This document shows, piece by piece, positions 1-7,910 of a stretch of DNA of 10,276 bases. The notes beneath the pieces are model-generated. The model ran no database searches. It was not told the origin of the DNA and was given only the letters and a program-made list of their open reading frames with translations. The stretch is from Jimgerdemannia flammicorona (Eukaryota; Mucoromycota; Endogonomycetes; Endogonales; Endogonaceae): NCBI GenBank assembly GCA_003990745.1, contig RBNI01007470.1:1-10276 (forward strand). The letters run 5' to 3'. Every line of letters begins with the position of its first letter. Positions within the stretch are counted from its first letter, which is position 1. Position numbers and translations under genes: made by a program.

Positions 1-350
1 AAAAAAAAGGAGGAAGCCGGGGTGGAGATATCAAGCATACCTTCATGAAGATAAGGTCTGTTGTCGTAGATTGAGAGTACCGCGCACTACAAATTGCAGG
101 AAATCTTATTTTATGATCTTATGACATAATCAAATGGGATGCGATACCCAAACTTCAAGTCAATTTCAAATCATACCAGAATGTCCTCGCGTTTTTTATC
201 ATATTCGGTAGACGAAAAGGCCTTTCCCAAGGGAAAGAAAAATTTCGGTACGGCCTGGAGTTTCCGGAAACATAATACGTGGTTAAATATAGATTAATAA
301 ACATCTATGAGCGAGTTCGCGTGCACAGCTTTGATCATATGTTTTTCGCA
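1..350. other. Left-edge intergenic DNA, no gene supported
   Basis: This stretch lies downstream of the minus-strand gene that ends at 351 and probably contains its 3' untranslated region. I see no open frame with a codon pattern I would trust. One suggestive site is on the minus strand at 46-35, where ATGAAG is followed directly by a GTATGC splice-donor-like sequence. It could be the first exon of a gene leaving the window to the left, but nothing else supports that. Confidence 0.5.
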
Positions 351-1703
351 TCAGCGCCGATTGCTCACCATCTTTTCTCTCCGTCCATTCTCAGAAGCCG
401 GTATCTTTTCTGGCATCTCTCTATCTTCGATTTGCTGCGACTGTGATATCAGTCCTGCAAGGGACAGTGTCGCGGTGAGAGCCAGCAGTGGGGAAGACGG
501 TGGCTGTGATGGAGGCGATTGCGATAGATATGCCCCAGCCAAAAATGTAACATTTTCATCGCCGTTGTTATTCGCACGTGTAAAATCCACCTCGCTATGG
601 GCTCCTGGTGCCAACACTGGTTCTTCGTTTGAGACAAGGTTCTTTAAAGCCCGACTGGCATCGCTTTCGTAGGCAAAGGGAACCGTCGACATAAGCGAAA
701 AGTCTTCTGCGGTCTCGCCCGAGTCTTTTTCAGAATTATTTTGTGCCGCCCTCTGTGATCTGCTGGGCGAGAGGGTTGTGGATGTCGCCTCCGTTGGCTT
801 CACATCCTCCCTAGCATGATCGTCATTTCCACTGTTGACACAGTTCACAGAAGCGCCATAGCTGGCAGCCGGGCTCTCGTGGAAATTGAACAAGACCTAC
901 AGTCAAATCATTTGTGTGTGAGATACTAGCATGGAAGGTTAAATACATTTTGAATTAAGACATCGTATCGTTTAGATAGATAGCCCTCACCATCGGATGA
1001 ACGGTATCCACGTGGCCTGCACCAATCCCAAAAGGTATTAATGTGGGCGATTTTGGTGGCGAGTGGTCCATTTGGGGCTTCGGTGGTGATGAGATGAATA
1101 GCGCATTCCTCAGGGATTCTGCAAGGAAGCAAAGGGTTGGTTCACGTGATATATAATGGCCAAATGCACACAGTTGCACAAAATGTCCTTGGTTGTAAAA
1201 TTGAGCAACCGCTCGCAGGTTTTTTCTCTGTTATTGTAGGACACGATCACACCAAACACACCTGCCTGCCTGTCTGGCGACTTGCTGTTGACCCTCTTCC
1301 ATGCACGAGATTGGGGACTTCTGGGAGGAAGTGGCGGGCTATTGGGAGGCGTGGAGTTCATTTCATCTTTTGTATAGTGATGTTGAGCACGGTGGCCCTC
1401 GGTTGTTTGTGTGACGGTGTGTGAGGATACGGGTATGGGAATGGGTTGCGCGACGGTAGAGCTGACAAAATTTGTGGTTGGTTTTACGGGATCAACAGAG
1501 GAGGGCGTGGGGGGTGATCTGGGCTCGACGGAAGGATTGAGAAAGCGAGAGGCGGCAGGATATATTCTTCCGAGGTTGTCGGCTAGGAAGATTGTTGTCC
1601 GTTTTGGAAAGTAAGCGACAAGGTTCCGCAGGAAGTAGTGGGAGAAGGGCAAGTAAGCGGCGATGTGTGTTGGGGGGTGCTTACTACTGCTGCGAGTGTC
1701 CAT
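351..1703 (-). CDS. Unrecognised fungal protein, three exons
   Basis: I do not recognise the family. Proposed exons on the minus strand are 1703-1180, 1118-947 and 896-351, giving about 413 residues. Intron 1 (1179-1119, 61 bases) has donor GTGCAA and a pyrimidine-rich acceptor TTCCTTGCAG, and splicing it joins two conserved-looking frames cleanly. Intron 2 is less certain: donor GTATTT at 946 (50 bases) or GTCTTA at 961 (65 bases), acceptor TGTAG at 897; both keep the frame. The N-terminal 60 or so residues are basic and aromatic. Residues of roughly 65-135 are Pro/Ser/Thr-rich and probably disordered. The best-ordered part is about 135-245, with GVFGVIVSYN, a TTEAPNGPLATKI stretch and WDWCRPRGY. 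The tail is Ser/Asn/Glu-rich with one hydrophobic stretch (LLALTATLSLAGLI), too weak to call a membrane anchor. It shares its upstream region with the divergent rhodanese gene. The start ATG at 1703 is the first in the frame. Confidence 0.55.
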
Positions 1704-1729
1704 TATTTGCGGGAAAAGGGAGAAGAGGA

Positions 1730-1758
1730 GGGAGGGTGGTGGGTTGGCGGGGGAGGGG
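1730..1758 (+). other. G-quadruplex-capable G-rich tract
   Basis: The plus strand carries five G-runs of three or more (GGG, GGG, GGG, GGGGG, GGGG) separated by loops of one to five bases, which fits the usual four-run quadruplex pattern with a spare run. It sits 27-55 bases upstream of the minus-gene start, so in that gene's leader or core promoter the C-rich complement is the transcript-like strand. Confidence 0.55.
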
Positions 1759-1872
1759 AAGGTTATGTAATTTCATCATGACATATCAAGTCCTCGTCAG
1801 GCGAGGCGAAAAGGAGTCCGATCCGCCAGAAGCGCGTTCGTACAGACCAAGCCACAATCACCGCGGTCACAA

Positions 1873-1882
1873 ATGACATCAT
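1873..1882. promoter_or_regulatory. CYS3/MetR-like bZIP site
   Basis: ATGACATCAT matches the published Neurospora CYS3 consensus ATGRYRYCAT at every position; it lies 50 bases before the rhodanese start codon. CYS3 (MetR in Aspergillus) is the bZIP activator of sulfur-acquisition genes, and a rhodanese is a plausible target. A generic CRE-like bZIP site (TGACATCA) is an equally simple reading. Confidence 0.4.
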
Positions 1883-1931
1883 GTAGTCATCGCATCCGTT
1901 TTCCCACAATCCCCCACAATACCTTGCAATC

Positions 1932-2707
1932 ATGCTGCTTGCCCGCTTCGCTCTCCTAAGCATAATCCCGCGGGTGCCACACACCCGTCTGCTTGCTCCT
2001 CTTGCGCGTCGTGCGACCATATTCATGCCTCCGAAGCCAACCAGCGCCCTCTCTCTGCCAACTCGGACCTTCACCTCTCCGACTGCTGTTCCAAAACAGG
2101 ATGTCACCTTCGACGAACTCCAAGGTCTTGTGAAGGACCACACTCTATCCGAAAAGGTATCGATCTGTTGTATGTTTCACTGATTCCCACGCGGAAACAT
2201 CTCTAATTTATATTGACAACCAGGATTATATACTCGTCGATGTGAGAGAGCCGGAGGAACTTCTCGAGGGATACATTCCGACCGCGAAGAATCTTCCTTT
2301 AGTAAGCCTCATTTCAATCTCCTTTCATCAAAGATTCTGAATTTTGATGGGCATCACATTTCGATTTATTTAATCATGTTTTTTTTTAATCTATTATTCC
2401 TCAGAGCTCTTTTGAATCCGGCTTGAAGGCTTCTGAGCCTGAATTTGAAAAGCTTTTCGGCTTTAAAAAGCCGACCAAGGACGCCCAGATCATATTTTAC
2501 TGCAGGTCCGGGAGGCGGAGCATCATGGCAACCGAGTTTGCCAGGGCTCATGGCTACAAAGAGTCGGTATTTGGTGTGGTCGGTTCTTTTAATAATTGCT
2601 TCGATCTGGCCGTTCACCATTCATCTCAATTTTTATCATTACAGTGCAAGGAATTATCCTGGGAGCTGGCTGGAATATTCCGAAAACAATTCCAAAAAGT
2701 GATTTAG
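1932..2707 (+). CDS. Mitochondrial rhodanese-type sulfurtransferase, last exon out of frame
   Basis: This is a single-domain rhodanese, which moves sulfane sulfur from thiosulfate-like donors to acceptors through a cysteine persulfide. Exons read 1932-2156, 2224-2301, 2405-2566 and 2645-2707, with introns of 67, 103 and 78 bases, all GT-AG. The first 60 or so residues are rich in Arg, Ser, Thr and Leu with almost no acid, a typical matrix-targeting presequence. The domain follows: VTFDELQGLV, then ILVDVREPEE and GYIPTAKNLPL, then FGFKKPTKDAQIIFYC and the active-site loop CRSGRRS (Cys near residue 134). The family's closing NYPGSWLEY motif is present in exon 4, but one base out of frame: canonical splicing instead gives CKELSWELAG and stops at 2707 (175 residues in all), while the conserved frame would stop at 2702. 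Either a one-base indel, a sequence error or a non-GT donor explains this. The closest named relatives are the yeast RDL-type proteins. Confidence 0.85.
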
Positions 2708-3556
2708 CACAAGCTTGTGGTTACATTCGGTATGCCAACAAAGTACTTGACAAAAACTATCATATTGAGGGGGCTAGAGCAAGCCGTAGTATGGCTTCTA
2801 ATCGAAGAACGCGAAAGTTTATGTCTTTTATAAAAGAAATGCTCCGTTGATAATACCATTCCAATATGTTCAGCTACATTGAACTTTTTCTATACGCCAA
2901 GTGCTGGCTTCGGGATGTAGTAAACGGCCTCCTTTCCCTCATTTGATTTCGGCAAGATCTTGTATCATGTAGGATGGAGCTGCATGAAAGGTGAGGGGAG
3001 GATAAATATAAATTTAAACCGGATATGGTTACATATATATCCTACAGCCACTCGATCTTCTTCAGACCCAGTCGATAATTGTAAATTTCCACCAACATGT
3101 TCAGCCCTTAACAAAGAAACATAAGTGTAAATCATGCTCATGACATGAGAAGCCAGGAAATATGACCGGTCTGTGACAAAGGCAAATCCCTGTGACAAAA
3201 GCGAGTCATATAAATCGGGATTGTGGTTGCAAGACCTCGCTGGACACTAGGTCTTATCCTGTTATGGTAATTGCTTTTTAAATAAATGTTTCATTCGTCG
3301 GAGGATGTTTCCCAAACCCCGAAATATTCAGCAAGTAGGACCATTTTCATTACGCGCGGCTAATAATAATCATGTCGCCGATCATGAGTTTATTAATTGG
3401 CAAATGCATACGTGTGTTGTTTTCTAATTACATTCCAACAATTCCTGATAAACGCAAATCTACAGTCAGTCCCAATTTAGCGGAACATCCATCCGCCATG
3501 TGTATAAAATTGCCCTTTGCTACTAACAAATCCTTTCAACAGTCAATTTAGCCATC
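2708..3556. other. Intergenic DNA between rhodanese and MDR pseudogene
   Basis: No convincing gene is visible. An 84-codon open frame that overlaps the last rhodanese exon runs to 2850, but it resembles nothing known and is probably 3' untranslated sequence. The right end is the promoter of the MDR pseudogene. No tRNA-like B box or other RNA signature was found by eye. Confidence 0.5.
3503..3508 (+). promoter_or_regulatory. TATA box of the MDR pseudogene
   Basis: TATAAA lies 48 bases before the ATG at 3557, a normal fungal TATA position, and is followed by a C/T-rich, A-ending leader. It is the only clear TATA box next to a gene start in the window. The promoter may therefore still be intact although the gene is broken. 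Confidence 0.45.
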
Positions 3557-4694
3557 ATGCGCGCAGCTTATATTGAATCATCATTGGTCGCGATGTCGCT
3601 AAGCCTGTTATCACGAAGGAGATCAAATCATTATCGAAGTCTACGCCGTGTCGCTTAACCTTATCGGTATGTGCATTCTGATATAGGTCGGGCGCTGGCT
3701 GTTTTGTATGGCTGGCTCACGGTCATTCCCTTAACCTCGCACCATCTAGACTACAAGCGCAATAAGGGCAATCTCAAACTGATTCACGCCGACACTTTCC
3801 CCCACCGTTTTGGCTACGACGTTTCTGGCATCGTCGCGGGCACCACGAAATTCAAAGCTGGCGACGCCGTCTTCGCCCGGGTTGGAGAGATCGAGGCCGG
3901 AACGCTCGCCGATTTTGTACTGACGACCGAAACCAAGTGCGCCCGCAAGCCCAGCAACTTGACACATATCGAAGCATCGTGCATCCCGCTCGCGGGCTTG
4001 ACGGTCTATCAGAGCTTTGTGAGAGCCCAGGTTCGCGAGAAGAACTACAAAAAGTGTTTATCCCGGCGTCGGCTTCAAGCATGGGGCTGGAAGGACGAGT
4101 TGTCAAAAGGAAGGTGGGCGGAGACCCCAAAGAGATAGTGGGAAGGTAGGGCAATCCAGTTGGCGAAGAATCACTTCGGGGTTGAGGAAGTCGCGACAAC
4201 GGTGAGCGAGAAGAAAATCGAGCTGGTAAAGGGTTTGGGTGCCAGCATAGTAATAGATTACAAGAAGGTCGGTGAAATACATAATTGTGCATTTGCTTTG
4301 TCTGTTTATTTCGCGTCTTATGCAAATACCACTATTTGCATTCATGGAAAAGCTCTCCTCGTATGACTTCGTTTTCGACACCACAGGGCGGTGCCCTCTT
4401 CTCCATTGCCACCATCCCCGACGGGGCGGAAGTCACCGAAATTCCCTGGGTTTGTTGTGCGTCACCTCCTCGCGCAAATACAAGAAAGCCGCCAAGGCTG
4501 CGGGAGTCGAATACCAATATTTGCTGATGATCCCCTCGGGTGAGGATCTCGAGGTGCTCGCGCAGTTGAGCGAGGAGAAGCTTCATCCTGTAGTTGATTC
4601 CATATACGAACTGGAGGAGACGAGAAAGGCTGTCGAACGTTTGATGGATGGGCATGTGACTGGGAAAGTTATGGTACGAGTGAAGCAGGAGTAG
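3557..4694 (+). pseudogene. Zinc-type / quinone-oxidoreductase-like MDR pseudogene
   Basis: Pieces of a medium-chain dehydrogenase/reductase, an NAD(P)H-dependent reductase fold, are found in order over the length expected for about 330 residues. Exon 1 begins MRAAYIES, then changes frame to DVAKPVITK and again to IIIEVYAVSLN. A good intron follows (3667-3749, donor GTATGT, acceptor CTAG). Then comes the longest intact part, the GroES-like catalytic domain: FPHRFGYDVSGIVAG, FKAGDAVFARVG and ASCIPLAGLTVYQS. The frame shifts after this. KVFIPAS marks the start of the nucleotide-binding fold, but the expected glycine-rich loop is replaced by an odd basic stretch. The frame returns at AIQLAKNHFG and GASIVIDYKK. 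A probable intron (about 4272-4352) leads to YDFVFDTTG, one more shift to FSIATIPDGAEVTEIP, and a shift back to the C-terminal part ending KVMVRVKQE at the stop, 4692-4694. At least six frame changes make it non-functional as read. The damage is indel-type, not RIP-type. Confidence 0.8.
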
Positions 4695-5167
4695 AGACAA
4701 ATTTGTTATGTGACATCATCTCGTTATGACAGGATTCGTTTGTAACTGATTTGTCATTAGGATTTTGGACAGGAATTGATCTAATTTGTTAATACATTCT
4801 TGGCAGCATATGATCGACGAGAATGATCATAAAGCAACCTCTTGTGAACAAGCCGAATCTTCGGGTTGTAAAAATCGATTTTTTCATCCCTGGCTGAAAT
4901 TAGGGAAGAATCCTTGAGCACGTATCCCTACATACGCCTTTATACCATTACCACCAATCATTATAATCGTTCTCCCAGCACACAACTGGTTCCTCACCCA
5001 AAAGAACAAATTTTATCTACTCCCCGTATTATTCACCCCGAAGGAATGCAGTCATATAATCCGCATCATTGGTAAGCACAGCCCAACAACGATGCAAGGT
5101 CAACTTTTCTAAAAGGAAGAGTAAGCATTATTACGAGGAGGCGTGAAAAAAAGGAACTACCACCACC

Positions 5168-5193
5168 AAAAATAAAATAAAATAAAATAAAAA
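5168..5193. repeat. AAAAT microsatellite
   Basis: About five perfect units of the five-base motif AAAAT stand in the 3' region of the G-protein gamma gene. It looks like an ordinary slippage microsatellite; I attach no function to it. Confidence 0.8.
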
Positions 5194-5475
5194 CTAGCAG
5201 TTAACTAAACACTAATAAATTAAATGTCCAGTGATGACTGCAATATGACAAGAGGTTGTATCATGAGAGCGAATAAAGCTCACAATAATCACAATGAACT
5301 CGCATGCCAGATAGAAATACAAATATCAGCGTAATAAGATAAATAATAATAATAAATGTCCGTTAAAGGTTGAATGTGTGGAAAACATATTTGCTTGAAA
5401 CGGGTAGAAGGAGCCATGGTGACAGTGGTATAAAGGAGAAATCGACGAATGTTCTATGTTGTTGTCAGAGGAAAG

Positions 5476-5507
5476 CTTTTTTTCTTTTTTCCTTTTTTCT
5501 TTTTCTT
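5476..5507. repeat. Pyrimidine (T/C) tract
   Basis: An unbroken run of T with scattered C on the plus strand, which is a purine tract in the sense of the G-protein gamma transcript, about 180-210 bases past its stop codon. It is low-complexity sequence of no clear role. Confidence 0.7.
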
Positions 5508-5687
5508 GAGTACCTGTCGTGGTTGCAAAACGCGTACAAAAAATAGTGTGAGGGAGTGTGTCCGCATATAGTCAAGGAGGAAGGGGGGGAAGAGAGATCG
5601 TTATAACCAACAGGGTCAGATGTGACGCCCTCCAAACAACTCACAGTGTTGAATATGCGGCAACGTAGAGCATGAATATGTCGCCGT

Positions 5688-6076
5688 CTACATTATTATA
5701 CAACAGCCTCCGCTGGTTGTGGGCTGGTAAGGATCGGCACCACGATCCACTGGACCCCACACGGATGGCACGAGGTGATCCTTCGTTGAGTTGCAGTATT
5801 TAATGAGTCTGTTGGAGAGTTTCACGTTCGTCCGAGAAGAGAAAGGATGAGAAAGGTAAAACGTTGAAGAGGCGGTATGCAAATTCAGCAGTTTCTGTCA
5901 ACTTGACGATATACGACGATTACGCAAAAGGAAGCTTACGCTTCGCTCGCCTCGGACACTTTGATGCGCGGAATGTCGAGTTGCTCGCGCAGGCGCTGGT
6001 TGTGCTCAAGAGCGCGCTTGAGCTTCGACTCAGATAGATTTTGAGAGCGTTTGCTGTTACTTCGGTAGCCGGACAT
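5688..6076 (-). CDS. gng-1: Heterotrimeric G-protein gamma subunit
   Basis: The gamma subunit pairs with G-beta and anchors the dimer to the plasma membrane, passing on pheromone and nutrient-receptor signals. Two exons, 6076-5940 and 5808-5688, give 85 residues, the normal size for filamentous fungi (about 85-95). The intron (5939-5809, 131 bases) has donor GTAAGC and acceptor CCAACAG and splits an Ala codon. The N-terminal helix LKRALEHNQRLREQL is the coiled coil that contacts G-beta. The segment PRIKVSEASEALIKYCNST is strongly conserved, as is the VPSVWGPVDRGADPY motif. The end is GGCCIIM: the penultimate Cys group forms a CaaX box (CIIM), where Met favours farnesylation, and the Cys before it is a likely palmitoylation site. 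An in-frame ATG upstream at 6145 would add 23 residues; I prefer 6076 because family members begin only a few residues before this helix. Orthologues are Neurospora gng-1, Aspergillus gpgA and yeast STE18. Confidence 0.93.
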
Positions 6077-6366
6077 TGCTGTGGTCTTTGCAGAGAAGAG
6101 ACTCAGGGGTGGCTGACACCGCTTGGACTTAGGGGGTTTTTGCAATTGTTGTGACGGTGTTGACTAATCTCTCACAGGCGACACCAATATCAATGGCATA
6201 CCCATTTGTAGCCTGTCCAACTACCCCGCTTTCTCTTGAGCAAGCCATCCTTCTCAGAAGCCAGAGACCATTACTTAATATCTCATGCAACTCCCTGTTC
6301 CAGGGCAGGTCGCGTCATTATGCTATATCGTAAAGTTACTAATCTGAAAGCAGTAGTTCATGTGCA

Positions 6367-6383
6367 CCCCCCTCCCCCCCCCC
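6367..6383. repeat. Poly-C run
   Basis: Six C, one T and ten C in a row on the plus strand. It is a homopolymer that sequencing may count wrongly, lying about 290 bases upstream of the G-gamma start. Confidence 0.85.
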
Positions 6384-6477
6384 ATTATGACTCCGTATCA
6401 GATTATCGTATGGGTTTACGGATGGTTTGCATTGGTCATTACAAGCCACCACTGCCTTAAATCATATGTAACTGGCG

Positions 6478-6550
6478 CCCCCTAAGGCCCCTAAGGACCC
6501 CTAAAGCCCCTAAGCCCCCCTAAAGCCTCTAAGACTCTAAGACTTAAGGA
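6478..6550. repeat. Degenerate CCCCTAAG tandem repeat, G-quadruplex motif on minus strand
   Basis: About eight units of eight to ten bases follow the pattern CCCCTAAGG / CCCCTAAAG, well kept in the first five and decaying to CTCTAAGA at the right. Each good unit contains the fungal telomere hexamer CCCTAA, but the spacing is eight to ten rather than six bases. Read on the minus strand, the five best units give runs of four to six G with loops of four to six bases (CTTA, CTTTA, TCCTTA, CCTTA), an excellent quadruplex motif. It lies 400-475 bases upstream of the G-gamma start and near the border of the AT-rich block. Confidence 0.75.
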
Positions 6551-6972
6551 TAGCTCCAGATCTTCCGAGTGCCACTCACACCCAGCCGAGGTGGTGGACA
6601 CTCCACAGAGTATTTATGCTCAAGACAAAAAAGGGCGCTTAAGATACGATTTTTCCTGTGAAATCTCGTCACGACCCAATCGTTTTGAGTAACTCCTAAT
6701 GCTTTTGTATTTTACTGAAAATATAACTGAATGTTTATATTCAAAAGCTATCTAGTGGTAAGCGTATGCAAATCAACAGTATAGCATGTCATCGTTGGGT
6801 GCGAAATTCATATTATTACAGGGTATGAGAGATTTCGAAACATCAAATAAAATAAAATTCAATAAAATGAAATGACTACAAATATTAACTATCAATAGCT
6901 AATAGAGATCTTAAGTAATATATATACTATCTCTTTGAAGTATAAATTTCCTACCTCTGATAAAAATTTTAC

Positions 6973-6988
6973 AAAAAAAAAAAAAAAA
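6973..6988 (+). repeat. Poly-A run
   Basis: Sixteen consecutive A residues inside the AT-rich block. It could be the tail of a non-LTR retroelement insertion, but no target duplication or coding remnant next to it supports that over chance. Confidence 0.7.
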
Positions 6989-7558
6989 TGAATAAATGAG
7001 TTATATTTTTAACAGAAAAATAATATTTAAAAAATCATTTTTTGCAATCTTTAATTTATCTGCTAAATAAATTTAAAGATATTCTTACCTATAGACAAAG
7101 AGATATAAATAATATTAGTAAACTTTAGTTTATTATAATATTTAAAACTAATATTTTATATACTAATTTCTTCTTCATCATCACTATTCTCTAGGAGAGC
7201 TAGTAGTTTGTTCTTCTGGTCTTTCTTTTCATACTACTTCTGTTTTCTTTTCTTCTTATTATAATGAATCTTGTAAATCTTAGTAATATATTTACAGCAC
7301 TCATCTATATACTTTATATAGTATATTCAAATTTCATAAGAATATACTTCTTATAGAATATATTCTTTAGTAATTTTTTTGTATCAATCTTCTTCACTAA
7401 TCTATTTAATCTTCTTTTTCTTTTGAGTGGTTACTATATAGGCTGGCTTACTGTCTTCTTTTTCTATCTCAGAGAGTACTTTTTTATTAATAGATGGGAA
7501 TTTACATCTTTTGTTCTCAGTAGATAATCTATATCTTCTGAGAGTTTATGTCAATTAT

Positions 7559-7568
7559 AGCCTTGGCT
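7559..7568 (+). repeat. Target-site duplication, left copy
   Basis: AGCCTTGGCT, identical to 7901-7910. On the minus strand it encodes part of the KAKA segment of the disrupted protease. The exact border is uncertain by one base because a T also matches on the outer side (TAGCCTTGGCT at 7558 and 7900). Confidence 0.75.
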
Positions 7569-7900
7569 AATACTCTCAATGAATTAAATTAAATTTAATT
7601 TGATGAGATCAAAGGTCCAATTTGATTCAATTTAAATCAAATCAAAGGCTAATTCAATTTGAGGTCTAATTCAACCTCTATTTTTTTAAATATAATAACT
7701 TGATAAATATATATCCAAAGTTAATAATATTTAGCTTGTTAGATTCCTCTTATATAAGGGAATCTAACAAGTTAAAATTTATTAAATTTAGATGTGTATT
7801 TGTCGAGTTATTATATTTTGAAAAATAGGGTTCAAATTGGACTCTCAATTTGATTTGAATTTGATTTAATTTGAATTAATTTGATTCATTTGGGAGTACT
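7569..7900. mobile_element. Palindromic MITE-like element inserted in the retroelement remnant
   Basis: The 332 bases are an almost complete inverted repeat around a 37-base near-perfect palindrome at 7735-7771. The left arm begins AATACTCTCAATGAATT and the complement of the right arm begins AGTACTCCCAAATGAATC. The arms match outward for most of their length, with a left-arm surplus of about 30 bases, and many arm-to-arm differences are C/T or G/A. It has no coding capacity. AGCCTTGGCT stands at both borders, and excision with one border copy restores the host reading frame. A 10-base duplication with terminal inverted repeats fits Mutator-like non-autonomous elements (8-11 bases) best, but the family is not proven. 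Confidence 0.8.
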
Positions 7901-7910
7901 AGCCTTGGCT
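7901..7910 (+). repeat. Target-site duplication, right copy
   Basis: AGCCTTGGCT, the perfect partner of 7559-7568. That both copies remain identical while the surroundings are mutated suggests that few susceptible sites lie in it or that the insertion is not very old relative to the mutation phase. Confidence 0.75.

Larger units (their letters stand above)
1704..1931. promoter_or_regulatory. Shared divergent promoter region
   Basis: These 228 bases separate the start codons of two divergent genes, the minus-strand unknown at 1703 and the plus-strand rhodanese at 1932, so both promoters must lie here or overlap the genes. On the minus-gene side the sequence is strongly purine-rich on the plus strand, which is a C/T-rich leader for the minus transcript, common before fungal start codons. 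No convincing TATA box is visible. A sulfur-regulator-like palindrome lies nearest the rhodanese start. Confidence 0.6.
4695..5687. other. Intergenic DNA, low-complexity tracts only
   Basis: This lies between the convergent ends of the MDR pseudogene and the G-protein gamma gene and must include the latter's 3' untranslated region on the minus strand. I see no open frame of interest. It contains an A/T microsatellite (5168-5193), a short AAT run near 5342-5355, a pyrimidine tract (5476-5507) and a G-run at 5583-5589. Confidence 0.5.
6077..6690. other. Upstream region of the G-gamma gene
   Basis: This normal-composition stretch holds the promoter of the minus-strand G-gamma gene. Two overlapping plus-strand open frames (6151-6460) have no coding character and include a poly-C run, so I read them as chance. 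The notable parts are a C-run (6367-6383) and the CCCCTAAG-type repeat (6478-6550), after which composition drifts to AT-rich. Confidence 0.5.

Noticed and set aside
307..672. Open frame of 121 codons on the plus strand
   Set aside because: It lies opposite exon 3 of the minus-strand gene, whose frame is longer and joined to others by good splice sites; the plus frame has no recognisable domain.
960..1179. Subtilase-like string (PFGIGAGHVDTV) in an alternative minus frame
   Set aside because: Resembles a plant subtilase motif by chance; no other protease motif surrounds it, and the frame is not the one joined by the splice sites.
1137..1876. Series of overlapping plus-strand open frames
   Set aside because: They are antisense to exon 1 and the leader of the minus-strand gene, with compositions that mirror its Pro/Ser-rich part.
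2596..2850. 84-codon frame overlapping and following the last rhodanese exon
   Set aside because: It begins inside intron 3 and matches no known tail of the family; it is most likely chance in the 3' region.
6151..6460. Two overlapping plus-strand frames upstream of the G-gamma gene
   Set aside because: They translate low-complexity sequence including the poly-C run and lack a credible start context or domain.
6478..6550. True interstitial telomere
   Set aside because: The period is eight to ten bases and the units vary; a genuine array would be perfect or near-perfect CCCTAA hexamers.
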